A stretch of 64,000 nucleotides of DNA from Gammaproteobacteria bacterium (lineage in GTDB: Bacteria; Pseudomonadota; Gammaproteobacteria; Acidiferrobacterales; Sulfurifustaceae): assembly GCA_016199745.1 (NCBI GenBank), contig JACQFZ010000071.1, positions 147,012 to 211,011 on the forward strand. Reading direction: 5' to 3'. The notes under the pieces are model-generated. The model was not told where the DNA came from, did not search any database, and saw nothing but the letters and a program-made list of their open reading frames with translations. Both the position numbers and the translations under genes were made by a program. Positions 1 to 8,349 of the stretch are shown here, piece by piece. Each line of letters starts with the position of its first letter. The stretch's first letter is position 1.

Positions 1-159
1 ACCAAGCTCGTGCCCGGCGATACGCTCGAAGTTCACGCGACCGACCCGGGCGTGCTGCACGACATCCCGGCCTGGTGTCGGGTTCATGGACATGAAGTGA
101 TAGGGACGAACAAGGTCGAGGGCGAAATCCACGTGACGGTACGCGTAAAAGCGGCATGA
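1..159 (+). CDS. TusA-family sulfurtransferase, C-terminal part (5' end outside window)
   Basis: The window opens inside a reading frame that gives 52 residues before a TGA stop. It contains LVPGDTLEV and DIPAWCRVHGHEVI, which match the second half of the small TusA/SirA fold (about 75-80 residues), including the conserved DIPAWC segment. The family relays sulfur for tRNA thiolation or related pathways. The catalytic CPxP motif lies in the missing N-terminal part, so activity cannot be judged. The stop overlaps the start of the CDF transporter gene (ATGA), so the two are probably translationally coupled. Confidence 0.75.
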   Translation, partial: TKLVPGDTLEVHATDPGVLHDIPAWCRVHGHEVIGTNKVEGEIHVTVRVKAA

Positions 160-1331
160 GCGGATCGCACGCGCATCCGCACCATCCGTTCGATACCACC
201 AATCCCGAACGCTACCGGGCAAGCCGCCGCGTTACCTGGGTCAGCGTTGCGTTGAATATCGTGCTGACAATCGCGCAGGTGATCGTCGGCCTGGTCGGTC
301 ATTCGCAAGCGCTGATCGCCGACGGCTTTCACACCCTGTCGGACCTCATCAGCGATATCATCGTGCTGTTCGCCTTGAAGCAAGGCGCCAAGGCCGCCGA
401 TGATGAGCATCCGTACGGCCACGGCCGCATTGAGACTGCCGTCACATTGATTTTGGGCGTGCTGTTAATCGTCGTCGCCGTCGGCATCATGTGGCGCGCC
501 GGCGAGCGTTGGTTCGACGCGGCGCCGTTGGTGACACCGTCAGCGATTACTTTCTGGGTCGCGGTCATCACCTTCGGCGCGAAGGAGTGGCTTTACCGCT
601 ATACGTTGCGCACCGCCCAACGCTTCGACTCGGCCATGCTCAAAGCCAACGCTTGGCACCATCGCAGCGACGCGATTTCCTCGCTCATCGTCATCGCCGG
701 TATCGGCGGCGCCATTTATGGCATCAATTATCTCGACGGCGTCGCCGCCATGTTGGTGTCGGTGATGGTGGCAAAGATCGGTATCGAGCTCAGCTGGCAA
801 GCCCTGCGCGAATTAGTCGACACTGGCCTCGACGTCGACGACCGCGAATCGATCCGGCGCGTCATCCAAAGTGTCGACGGCGTGCGCGCACTGCACTTAT
901 TACGTACGCGCCGCCTCGGCGACCGCGCGTTTGTCGACGTTCACATTCTGGTGGATGGCGAGCTCAGCGTTTCCGAGGGACACCACATCGGCGAAACCGT
1001 GCGCACGCGCCTGATCGATGAAATCGAACCGGTAGCCGACGTTACGGTGCATATCGATTCGGAAGAAGATTTAGACGGCGATCCGGAGGCCGACTTGCCG
1101 CTGCGCGACGAAATAGTGGCGCGGCTCGAACGTTACTTCGCGACGATTCCTGAGGCTCGGCTGATCGACCGCACGACGCTGCACTATGTCGGCGGCCACG
1201 TCGATATCGAGCTGCGCTTACCGCTGTCGTCGGCCACCACGCCGGAAACAGGCCTTGCACTGGCGGCGCGCTTCGCCGCCGCTGCCAAGATCGATAACGA
1301 CATTGGACGGGTGGAAGTATGCTTCCACTGA
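156..1331 (+). CDS. Cation diffusion facilitator (CDF) family metal exporter
   Basis: The 391-residue protein has a His-rich N-terminus (SHAHPHHP), five to six hydrophobic segments over residues 28-220 and a soluble C-terminal domain. Both CDF transmembrane metal-site signatures are visible: HTLSD at residues 59-63 (TM2) and HHRSD at 168-172 (TM5). Family members exchange Zn2+, Fe2+, Co2+ or Mn2+ for protons across the inner membrane; the substrate cannot be fixed from sequence. The C-terminal region after about residue 230 resembles the ferredoxin-like dimerisation domain, and the protein runs about 80 residues beyond it, longer than the usual 300. The ATG overlaps the preceding tusA-like stop. 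Confidence 0.9.
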   Translation: MSGSHAHPHHPFDTTNPERYRASRRVTWVSVALNIVLTIAQVIVGLVGHSQALIADGFHTLSDLISDIIVLFALKQGAKAADDEHPYGHGRIETAVTLILGVLLIVVAVGIMWRAGERWFDAAPLVTPSAITFWVAVITFGAKEWLYRYTLRTAQRFDSAMLKANAWHHRSDAISSLIVIAGIGGAIYGINYLDGVAAMLVSVMVAKIGIELSWQALRELVDTGLDVDDRESIRRVIQSVDGVRALHLLRTRRLGDRAFVDVHILVDGELSVSEGHHIGETVRTRLIDEIEPVADVTVHIDSEEDLDGDPEADLPLRDEIVARLERYFATIPEARLIDRTTLHYVGGHVDIELRLPLSSATTPETGLALAARFAAAAKIDNDIGRVEVCFH

Positions 1332-1332
1332 C

Positions 1333-1378
1333 GCACCATGATAGTGTTACCCAACCTCGCCGTGCCCACTTCTGGTGC
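1333..1378 (+). promoter_or_regulatory. Two NtrC-type enhancer sites upstream of glnA
   Basis: NtrC dyads follow GCACY-N5-RGTGC. Positions 1333-1347 read GCACC-ATGAT-AGTGT, nine of ten consensus bases. Positions 1364-1378 read GCCCA-CTTCT-GGTGC, with a perfect right half and a weak left half. Their centres are 31 bp apart, about three helical turns. They lie roughly 96 and 127 bp upstream of the start predicted from the sigma-54 element, close to the paired sites of enteric glnAp2. ntrB-ntrC lies about 3 kb downstream. This is a consensus match only. Confidence 0.65.
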
Positions 1379-1441
1379 GCCTGCTAGCGTGCCGGAAGGA
1401 CAGAACCACTAATAATCAATCGCTTAGGTGAACATTCGCCT

Positions 1442-1457
1442 GGGCATAGTTCGTGCA
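1442..1457 (+). promoter_or_regulatory. Sigma-54 (-24/-12) promoter of glnA
   Basis: GGCA at 1443-1446 and GCA at 1455-1457 place the invariant GG and GC dinucleotides exactly 12 bp apart, as RpoN requires. The predicted transcription start is about 1467. The flanking consensus bases are only partly matched, so the call rests on spacing, the upstream NtrC dyads and the glnA context. Confidence 0.6.
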
Positions 1458-1464
1458 CTATGGC

Positions 1465-1489
1465 GGTGTCCAAAAATTTTTTGGCCACC
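1465..1489 (+). repeat. 25-bp near-perfect palindrome at the glnA transcription start
   Basis: The sequence runs from GGTGTCCAAAAA to TTTTTGGCCACC, with one mismatched position in the arms. It sits at the predicted start of the glnA mRNA. It could be an operator or a 5'-terminal hairpin of the leader. There is no direct evidence of function. Confidence 0.5.
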
Positions 1490-1525
1490 ATTACGTTTTT
1501 TATTCCTACTTTAGGAGGACCCGAG

Positions 1526-2935
1526 ATGTCTCCCGCCGATGTACTGAAGTTTGTAAAAGAAAATAAGGTGAAGTTTATCGATTTCCGCTTCACCGACACC
1601 AAAGGCAAGGAACAGCACGTCACCGTGCCGACCGGCCAGCTAGAAGCGGCCACCTTCGAAGAAGGAAAGATGTTCGACGGCTCCTCGATCTCCGGTTGGA
1701 AAGGCATCCAAGAGTCGGACATGATTTTGATGCCCGACGCCGCCACCGCCGTGATGGACCCGTTCATGGAAGAGCCGACCATCATCCTGCGTTGCGATGT
1801 CATCGAACCCGCAACCATGCAAGGTTATGAGCGCTGCCCGCGCTCGCTCGCCAAGCGCGCCGAGGCGTACTTGAAGAGCACCGGCCTTGCCGACACCGCG
1901 TTCTTCGGCCCGGAAGCTGAATTCTTCATCTTCGACGACGTTCGTTGGGGTGCCGATATCAGCGGCTGCTTCGTTAAGCTCGATTCCGAAGAAGCGTCGT
2001 GGAATACCGAGAAGGTTTACGAAGGCGGCAACATGGGTCACCGCCCGGGCGTTAAGGGTGGGTATTTCCCCGTGCCGCCGGTCGACTCGCAGCAGGACAT
2101 CCGCTCGGCTATGTGTTTGGCGATGATGGAAATGGGCCTCGAGATCGAAACCCACCATCACGAAGTCGCCACCGCCGGCCAGAACGAGATCGGCATGAAG
2201 TTCAACACGCTGATCAAGAAGGCCGACGAGCTGCAGATCTATAAATACTGCGTACACAACGTCGCTCACTCCTACGGCAAGACCGCGACCTTCATGCCGA
2301 AGCCGATCGTTGGTGACAACGGCTCGGGCATGCACGTGCACATGTCGTTAGCCAAAGACGGTAAGAACCTGTTCACCGGCAACGAGTACGGCGGCTTGTC
2401 GCAAACCGCGCTGTACTACATCGGCGGCGTCATCAAGCACGCCCGTGCGCTGAACGCCATCACCAACTCGCTGACCAATTCGTACAAGCGCTTGGTACCG
2501 GGCTTCGAAGCGCCGGTCATGCTGGCCTACTCCGGCCGTAACCGCTCGGCGTCGATCCGTATCCCGTACGTTGCCAACCCGAAGGGTCGTCGTATCGAAG
2601 TGCGGTTCCCGGATGCGGGCTCGAACCCGTATCTGGCGTTCACTGCGCTGATGATGGCCGGCCTCGACGGCATCATGAACAAAATCCACCCGGGCGACGC
2701 CATGGACAAGGATCTGTACGACCTGCCGCCGGAAGAAGCGAAGAAGATCCCGACCGTGTGCCACTCGCTCGATATGGCGTTGGAAGCCCTCGACAAGGAT
2801 CGCGCGTTCCTGAAGGCCGGCGGTGTGTTCACCGACGACTCGATCGACGCGTACATCGGCCTCAAGATGCAGGAAGTCACGCGCCTGCGCATGACGACCC
2901 ATCCGGTCGAGTTCGACATGTACTACAGCGTCTAA
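1526..2935 (+). CDS. glnA: Glutamine synthetase, type I
   Basis: The protein makes glutamine from glutamate, ammonia and ATP and forms a cytoplasmic dodecamer. Starting at ATG 1526 it has 469 residues, the usual GSI length. A strong Shine-Dalgarno (AGGAGG, 1514-1519) fixes this start; an in-frame ATG at 1460 lies upstream of the predicted transcription start and is rejected. Visible signatures are FDGSSISGW near residue 50, GPEAEFF with the metal-binding glutamates, and NRSASIRIP with the phosphate-binding arginine. [10 protein letters not shown] near residue 398 carries the tyrosine that GlnE adenylylates, so post-translational control is expected. The gene has its own promoter region and an intrinsic terminator. 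Confidence 0.98.
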   Translation: MSPADVLKFVKENKVKFIDFRFTDTKGKEQHVTVPTGQLEAATFEEGKMFDGSSISGWKGIQESDMILMPDAATAVMDPFMEEPTIILRCDVIEPATMQGYERCPRSLAKRAEAYLKSTGLADTAFFGPEAEFFIFDDVRWGADISGCFVKLDSEEASWNTEKVYEGGNMGHRPGVKGGYFPVPPVDSQQDIRSAMCLAMMEMGLEIETHHHEVATAGQNEIGMKFNTLIKKADELQIYKYCVHNVAHSYGKTATFMPKPIVGDNGSGMHVHMSLAKDGKNLFTGNEYGGLSQTALYYIGGVIKHARALNAITNSLTNSYKRLVPGFEAPVMLAYSGRNRSASIRIPYVANPKGRRIEVRFPDAGSNPYLAFTALMMAGLDGIMNKIHPGDAMDKDLYDLPPEEAKKIPTVCHSLDMALEALDKDRAFLKAGGVFTDDSIDAYIGLKMQEVTRLRMTTHPVEFDMYYSV

Positions 2936-2959
2936 GATCTTGATTTAATGCTGTGCGAA

Positions 2960-2988
2960 AACGCCCCCGCTGGGGGCGTTTTTGTTTT
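2960..2988 (+). terminator. Rho-independent terminator of glnA
   Basis: An 8-bp stem, AACGCCCC/GGGGCGTT, with a CGCT loop is followed by TTTGTTTT. It begins 25 bp after the glnA stop and separates glnA from the next gene. Confidence 0.9.
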
Positions 2989-3089
2989 CCCACCTAGCCC
3001 GCTCGCTCCCGCTAAATCGCGTCGCCGCTCCTTGCCCCGTCCTAATCAGTCATCTATGGTCCAAACAAGACCATAACTATCCAAAGACT

Positions 3090-4415
3090 ATGAACAAGGT
3101 CGGCAAGCTGCTGCTCGTCATCCTCCTACTAATACTCGCCGCTTACGCCGGCCTGAAGACTTATATCAAGTTTCAAGCCCGCTCCTCGATCGATCGCGCC
3201 ATCGAAAATGTAGCGATGTTCGTTGACATCAAATACCGCAGCATCGGCTCTGATCTTATAAAAGGCTCGATCGAGATCGACGATATCAAAATCACACCGA
3301 GAGGCATCAACGACACCGTGTCGATTCGCCAAGCGGCACTCGAAACCGGCAACTTGCGCTACCTGTTCCGACTGTCGGATACCGCCAAGAAAAACGAAAT
3401 ACCCGACAACCTAACCATCGCTCTGCGCGGCCTACACGCCGATATGGACGGTCAGCTGCTGGCGCTGGTCGATCAGCCCTCGGCGCAACGCGATAGTCGT
3501 ACGTCGTACGTATACAACTGCGGCGATGAGCCGGTGGCAATGAACATCGCGTTGTTACGCCGGCTCGGGTACAGCGAGCTGACGATGGACCTCGTGCTCA
3601 ATTACACGCTTAACAAACAGGCTGAAGTTTTGCGGTTCAGCCTCGACTTCGATATGCAGGACATTCATCAGCTAAAGATGAATGCCAAGCTCTCTGGTGT
3701 GAATACCGATTTTAAGAACAGGCAACAGACGCCGCAGCTTAGGGAAATGGAGTTCCTCTATAAGGATCTCTCGTACTACCAACGTCTGAAAAATTTCTGC
3801 AGCCAGCAGGCGAAGATCAGTGCCGCCGATTATGTGAAGGCCGAATCCGCCGGCGATAGCCTGGTGTTGCGCCAGCTCGGCATCGTGCCCGGTCCCGGTT
3901 TGCGTGAGGCCTATGCCGAATTCCTGACCAACGCCGGCAGCGAATTCAAGGTACGCGTGGCGTCGAACGAAGACATCAATCCAAAGTCGCTACCGCTGTT
4001 CAAACCGGCGGACGTACTTGCGTTGCTGAATGCCGAGGTCAGTATCAACGGCAAGCCGGTCAAAGACTTGAGCTTTGATTTCCGCACGCGCGCCGAGCCG
4101 GTGGTAGCGAAGAGCGACACCGGTCAGGAGGCCACGGCGGCAACGCTACCGGGTCACGCTACCCCCACGACGCCGACGGCATCGAAAGAACCGGTCAGTG
4201 CCGAACCCGGCTTTCGCGCGGTACCGATCGCCGACCTCGGTCGTTACCTTAATCGCTACGTGCGCATCACCGAGATCGGCCAACCGTCGCGCGAGGGCGA
4301 GTTGATTGAAATCGCCGGCAAAACGGCCATCGTTCAGCGCTACTACAACGGCGGCAACATCCTCATCCGCGTACCGCTCATCCGCATCGATAAGATCGAG
4401 GTCATGTTCGAGTAG
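3090..4415 (+). CDS. Membrane-anchored protein of unknown function between glnA and ntrB
   Basis: The 441-residue protein begins with a lysine-containing tip and one long hydrophobic segment (residues 6-22, LLLVILLLILAAYAGLK), so it is probably anchored in the inner membrane with the bulk in the periplasm. The body alternates short beta-like stretches (SIEIDDIKI, NIALLRRLG). A Thr/Pro/Ala-rich linker at about 350-375 is followed by a compact C-terminal domain that looks like a small beta-barrel (RYVRITEIGQPSREGELIEI). I do not recognise a named family. The ATG at 3090 precedes the hydrophobic segment directly; longer starts would run back into the glnA terminator. No clear Shine-Dalgarno was seen. 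Confidence 0.75.
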   Translation: MNKVGKLLLVILLLILAAYAGLKTYIKFQARSSIDRAIENVAMFVDIKYRSIGSDLIKGSIEIDDIKITPRGINDTVSIRQAALETGNLRYLFRLSDTAKKNEIPDNLTIALRGLHADMDGQLLALVDQPSAQRDSRTSYVYNCGDEPVAMNIALLRRLGYSELTMDLVLNYTLNKQAEVLRFSLDFDMQDIHQLKMNAKLSGVNTDFKNRQQTPQLREMEFLYKDLSYYQRLKNFCSQQAKISAADYVKAESAGDSLVLRQLGIVPGPGLREAYAEFLTNAGSEFKVRVASNEDINPKSLPLFKPADVLALLNAEVSINGKPVKDLSFDFRTRAEPVVAKSDTGQEATAATLPGHATPTTPTASKEPVSAEPGFRAVPIADLGRYLNRYVRITEIGQPSREGELIEIAGKTAIVQRYYNGGNILIRVPLIRIDKIEVMFE

Positions 4416-4531
4416 TCAGCAACGAAGCTCCGTTTAATCGACGACGCCAGTCTGAACAGCGCTATTTTCTGACGTCTCGCCCTTAAGTATTCCTCGAAGC
4501 CTCAATACCAGCCCAACATTGGGCGCATTAT

Positions 4532-4560
4532 TTAACAATGCCCATTGTGTGCCCTATAAT
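4532..4560 (+). promoter_or_regulatory. Sigma-70 promoter of ntrB-ntrC with a dyad in the spacer
   Basis: TTAACA (4532-4537) and a perfect TATAAT (4555-4560) are separated by 17 bp. A perfect inverted repeat, CAATG-CC-CATTG (4536-4547), overlaps the -35 edge and spacer, the position expected for a repressor site. A start near 4567 leaves a leader of about 95 nt. Confidence 0.75.
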
Positions 4561-4662
4561 GGTGCGAATGTCGCCCCTAAACTCGAAGCGCAAGCGCCAA
4601 GCTATTAAAAATAAAAGGAAAGAAATATTGGCGCGGCGTTTGCTAACAGCGGTTTGAAATCC

Positions 4663-5727
4663 ATGAAAGCGCCCGAACCCACCCAGCGGATCCTCGACAA
4701 CCTCACCACGGCGGTGATGTTGTTCGACGCCGCGCTCACGCTCACCGCGATCAATCCGGCCGGCGAGATGCTGCTCGAGGTCAGCGCCAAACGTATCCTC
4801 GGCCAGCGCGTGAACGATCTGTTGGTAAGTGGCGAGCAGTTACTGCAGGCGCTGCAGGAGGCGCTGGCAACACGTCACTCCATCACGGCCCGCGGCGTCG
4901 TCGTCGACCTCCCCGGCCAACGCACACTTACGCTGGATTGCGCGATTACTCCGCTGGTCGACGGACACGCCGAACCGTCGGCGCTGCTGGTCGAGATGAA
5001 TCAAGTGGATCGGTTGCTGCGACTGGCACGCGAAGAAAACCTGCTCGACCAGCAGAGTGCCAATCGCGTGGTCATGCGCGGCCTAGCGCACGAGATCAAA
5101 AACCCGCTCGGCGGTTTGCGCGGCGCCGCCCAGTTGTTGGAGCGCGAGCTCACCGACAAGGGACTCAAGGAATACACCCGCATCATCATTCACGAGGCCG
5201 ACCGTTTGCGCAATCTGGTCGACCGGATGATGGGTCCGCACCAGTTGCCGCAAAAAAACCTGATCAACATGCACGCCATCCTTGAGCACGTGCGACTATT
5301 GATCCGCGTCGAGGTACCGGAGCTGACAATCGTGCGTGACTACGATCCGTCGTTGCCCGATGTCATCGCCGATCGCGAACAACTGATTCAAGCGGTATTG
5401 AACATCGTCCGCAACTCGGTGCAGGCGCTCGATGGCCAGGGCACGGTCATTCTGCGCACACGCATCGAGCGCGGCTTCACCCTCGGCCCGCGACGGCATC
5501 GGCTGGTACTGCGCGCCGATATTGAAGACGACGGGCCGGGTATACCGCCGGAATTGCTCGAGTACATCTTTTATCCGATGGTCACAGGCCGCGCCGGCGG
5601 CACCGGCCTCGGCTTGTCCATCGCCCAAGACATCATTACTAAACACGGTGGACTGATTCAGTGCCAAACCCGCCCGGGTCGCACCGCGTTCACCGTGTAT
5701 CTACCTCTGGAGAACGATAATGGCTAG
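4663..5727 (+). CDS. ntrB: Nitrogen regulation sensor histidine kinase NtrB
   Basis: This cytoplasmic kinase/phosphatase phosphorylates NtrC under nitrogen limitation and is switched by PII. The 354 residues have no membrane segment. A PAS domain (about 8-110) is followed by a HisKA motif, LAHEIKNPLGGL, with the phospho-accepting His143. The ATPase domain has NIVRNSVQAL (N box), DIEDDGPGIP (G1) and GGTGLGLSIA (G2). Length and motif order match enteric GlnL. A TTG at 4654 (three more codons) is also possible; neither start has a good Shine-Dalgarno. It overlaps ntrC by 8 bp. Confidence 0.95.
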   Translation: MKAPEPTQRILDNLTTAVMLFDAALTLTAINPAGEMLLEVSAKRILGQRVNDLLVSGEQLLQALQEALATRHSITARGVVVDLPGQRTLTLDCAITPLVDGHAEPSALLVEMNQVDRLLRLAREENLLDQQSANRVVMRGLAHEIKNPLGGLRGAAQLLERELTDKGLKEYTRIIIHEADRLRNLVDRMMGPHQLPQKNLINMHAILEHVRLLIRVEVPELTIVRDYDPSLPDVIADREQLIQAVLNIVRNSVQALDGQGTVILRTRIERGFTLGPRRHRLVLRADIEDDGPGIPPELLEYIFYPMVTGRAGGTGLGLSIAQDIITKHGGLIQCQTRPGRTAFTVYLPLENDNG

Positions 5728-7111
5728 ACCGGACATCGCCTGGATCATCGACGACGATCGTTCGATTCGGTGGGTACTGCAGAAAGCGCTGGAGCAAGCA
5801 GGCTTATCGGTGCGCGCGTTCGAAGCGGCGAACGACATCGGCGAAACGCTCGATCGCATGCAACCCGACGTCGTCATCACCGACATTCGCATGCCGGGTA
5901 TGAGCGGGCTCGAATTGCTGACGCTGATTCAAGACAAAGCGCCGCAGATTCCGGTGATCGTCATGACGGCATTCACCGACCTCGACAGCGCCGTGTCGTC
6001 CTACCGCGGCGGCGCCTTCGAGTATCTGCCGAAACCATTCGACGTGGACGACGCCGTTAACCTCGTACGGCGCGCGCTCGAGCATCGCCGCGGCCGGCGC
6101 ATTGAGCCGGCGCAAGATGAGCCGGTACCGGAGATCCTCGGTTCGGCGTCATCCATGCAGGAGGTGTTCCGCGCCGTCGGCCGACTATCGACGTCGCATC
6201 TGAACGTGCTCATCAACGGCGAATCGGGCACCGGCAAAGAGCTGGTCGCGCGCGCCTTGCACACCCATAGCCCACGGGCCGACCAGCCATTCATCGCCAT
6301 CAACATCGCCGCGGTACCGAGCGAGCTCCTCGAATCCGAATTGTTCGGCCATGAGCGCGGCGCCTTCACCGGCGCGACTACGCAACGCAAGGGCCGATTC
6401 GAGCAAGCGAACGGCGGTACGCTGTTCTTAGATGAAATCGGCGACATGCCGATCGAGCTGCAGACGCGCTTGCTGCGCGTGCTGTCCGACGGCAAGTTCT
6501 ACCGCGTCGGCGGTCATGAGCAAGTGTCGACCGACGTGCGCATTGTCGCCGCCACCAATCAAGATTTGGAAGAGCGCGTTAAACAAGGACGCTTCCGTGA
6601 AGATTTATTTCATCGCCTGAATGTCATTCGCGTTCACCTGCCGCCGCTACGCGAACGCCGCGAAGACGTGCCGATCCTCGCCGGTCACTTTCTCAAGCAA
6701 TCGTCGCTCGAGCTCAGCGTCGAGCCGAAACAACTGGCGCCGGAAACCAACGAGTATCTATCGCAACTACCTTGGCCCGGTAATGTGCGTCAGCTCGAAA
6801 ATACCTGTCGCTGGCTAACAGTGATGGCGCCGGGACAACTGATCCGCGTCGAAGATTTGCCGCCGGAGCTGCGCTCCGCCGAAACCGGCCGCGAGGACAA
6901 CTGGGAGTCGAGCTTGAAGCACGTCGTCGAGCAACGACTGATGCGCGGCCAAGGAAAAATCTATCGCGACATGAATGCGAGCTTCGAACGGACGTTGATA
7001 TTGGCGGCGCTGAAACACACCGGCGGACGTAAACAAGATGCCGCCAAGAAGCTCGGTTGGGGCCGGAATACGCTCACACGCAAACTGAAAGAGCTCGGCC
7101 TCGACGCCTAA
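5720..7111 (+). CDS. ntrC: Nitrogen regulation response regulator NtrC (sigma-54 activator)
   Basis: The 463-residue enhancer-binding protein has the full NtrC layout. The receiver carries D11/D12, phospho-acceptor D55 (VVITDIRMPG) and K105. The AAA+ domain has Walker A GESGTGKE at 167-174 and the sigma-54 contact loop GAFTGA at 214-219. A C-terminal Fis-type helix-turn-helix follows (DAAKKLGWGRNTLTRKL). The start has TGGAG about 8 bp upstream, inside the end of ntrB. The protein is expected to bind the dyads at 1333-1378 and drive glnA. Confidence 0.97.
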   Translation: MARPDIAWIIDDDRSIRWVLQKALEQAGLSVRAFEAANDIGETLDRMQPDVVITDIRMPGMSGLELLTLIQDKAPQIPVIVMTAFTDLDSAVSSYRGGAFEYLPKPFDVDDAVNLVRRALEHRRGRRIEPAQDEPVPEILGSASSMQEVFRAVGRLSTSHLNVLINGESGTGKELVARALHTHSPRADQPFIAINIAAVPSELLESELFGHERGAFTGATTQRKGRFEQANGGTLFLDEIGDMPIELQTRLLRVLSDGKFYRVGGHEQVSTDVRIVAATNQDLEERVKQGRFREDLFHRLNVIRVHLPPLRERREDVPILAGHFLKQSSLELSVEPKQLAPETNEYLSQLPWPGNVRQLENTCRWLTVMAPGQLIRVEDLPPELRSAETGREDNWESSLKHVVEQRLMRGQGKIYRDMNASFERTLILAALKHTGGRKQDAAKKLGWGRNTLTRKLKELGLDA

Positions 7112-7135
7112 ACCCATAGGATTTTTACGTAAATA

Positions 7136-7171
7136 GCGCGTCGGTTTTACGACGCGCCCTGTAAAACCGAC
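7136..7171 (+). repeat. Two mutually exclusive hairpins downstream of ntrC
   Basis: GCGCGTCG (7136-7143) pairs perfectly with CGACGCGC (7150-7157). GTCGGTTTTAC (7140-7150) pairs perfectly with GTAAAACCGAC (7161-7171). The arms overlap, so only one hairpin can form at a time. Neither is followed by a T-run. It may end ntrC transcription or act as a conformational switch. Confidence 0.6.
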
Positions 7172-7353
7172 CGACAACCGGCGCGTCATTCCACCGCCGG
7201 CGACGCAGAAAATCCCGCCCATCGGCCGGCGCATCTCCACTTGCCAATCGCCTAGACAAGCCCACCCCCCTGTCTATGTTCCATAAGTACCGCTTAGGCG
7301 CGTACCCCAAGAAAAATTTCGCAGTGGAAGCGTCTCTAACAAGGAGGGTTCTC

Positions 7354-8259
7354 GTGCAACGTCCTGGAAAAATAATCAGCGCAGTGATTGGCGGAAGTCT
7401 CATCAGTTTTACCTTGGCGGCAACGGCCGATAACACCAACAAGGCCGTTGGCACCAAGGTTTCTTTTGCTCCCGCCGAAAACACCACCAATAGACCCGCC
7501 GTCGTCGTACCGTCGGAGAAAGACGCGTTCGTATTCAGTGCGCCACCGACCGGGAACTACGCCGAAGACTTGGCGATGTACCAACCGATCGCCGACTATC
7601 TGACGCGTGTCACCGGCAAGCACTTCGTCTACCGCTATGCCGACAACTGGCTGAGCTACAGCAAGGAAATGACCAACGGCACCTACGATCTCGTGGTCGA
7701 CGGCGCCGCGCTGAACGGCTGGCGGTTGGATCGCATGAATCACACGCCGTTGGTGAAGCTGTCGGACGATCTGACATTCGTGACGATTGCGCGCAAAGAC
7801 AACCGCAAGATCACGACGTTGAAACAACTCGCCGGTCAAAAAGTTTGCGCCAATTCGCCGGCCGATCCGGAAATGGTCGCACTACTATCGCAGCTCGATA
7901 ACCCGGCGCGCCAACCCGTGATCGTGCAAACAAAGGGATGGGATGGCGCCTATCAAGGATTGATCGAAGGCAAGTGCGCCGGCACGGTGTTGCCGCTGAA
8001 GCATCTGGAGAAAAACGACGGCGGCTTGATCAATGTGCTGTATCAACACAAGCCGATACCCAGCCATACCTTCTCCGCCGGTCCGCGCATCACACCGGCA
8101 CTGCAAGCCAAGATTCAAATGGCGTTACTTGCCGATGAAGGCAGGAACGCAACTGCCAAGTTGCGTGCGGTCTTCGGTAGCGAGGGGCTAGTGGAGGCGA
8201 ATGCCGCGGAGTACGCCAACTTGGGCAAGCTGTTGAAAGACAGCTTGTACTACTACTAA
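7354..8259 (+). CDS. PhnD/SsuA-like periplasmic substrate-binding protein
   Basis: Starting at GTG 7354, which is preceded by AAGGAGGG, the protein has 301 residues. An N-terminal signal peptide (VIGGSLISFTLAATA) is followed by a type II periplasmic binding fold. Features typical of phosphate/phosphonate-binding PhnD relatives are visible: FSAPPTGNYAEDLAMYQPIADYL near the start of the mature protein and DLVVDGAALNGWRL in the first lobe. KITTLKQLAGQKVC begins the 'tell it apart' segment of the second lobe. No ABC permease or ATPase gene is adjacent, so it may act as an orphan binding protein or a ligand sensor for one of the kinases. The ligand is unknown. A weak promoter, TAGACA-N16-TATGTT, lies at 7253-7280. 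Confidence 0.8.
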   Translation: MQRPGKIISAVIGGSLISFTLAATADNTNKAVGTKVSFAPAENTTNRPAVVVPSEKDAFVFSAPPTGNYAEDLAMYQPIADYLTRVTGKHFVYRYADNWLSYSKEMTNGTYDLVVDGAALNGWRLDRMNHTPLVKLSDDLTFVTIARKDNRKITTLKQLAGQKVCANSPADPEMVALLSQLDNPARQPVIVQTKGWDGAYQGLIEGKCAGTVLPLKHLEKNDGGLINVLYQHKPIPSHTFSAGPRITPALQAKIQMALLADEGRNATAKLRAVFGSEGLVEANAAEYANLGKLLKDSLYYY

Positions 8260-8277
8260 AAAATTGCCGTTGATTGG

Positions 8278-8307
8278 CCGCCGGTGCGGAGACGCCGGCG
8301 GTTTTTT
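8278..8307 (+). terminator. Intrinsic terminator after the PhnD-like gene
   Basis: A 7-bp stem, CCGCCGG (8278-8284) with CCGGCGG (8295-8301), is followed by six T residues. It stands between convergent genes and serves the plus-strand gene. Confidence 0.85.
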
Positions 8308-8349
8308 ATTGGTGGAAGATGACGTTGATCGGCTACCGACAGCGATGCT

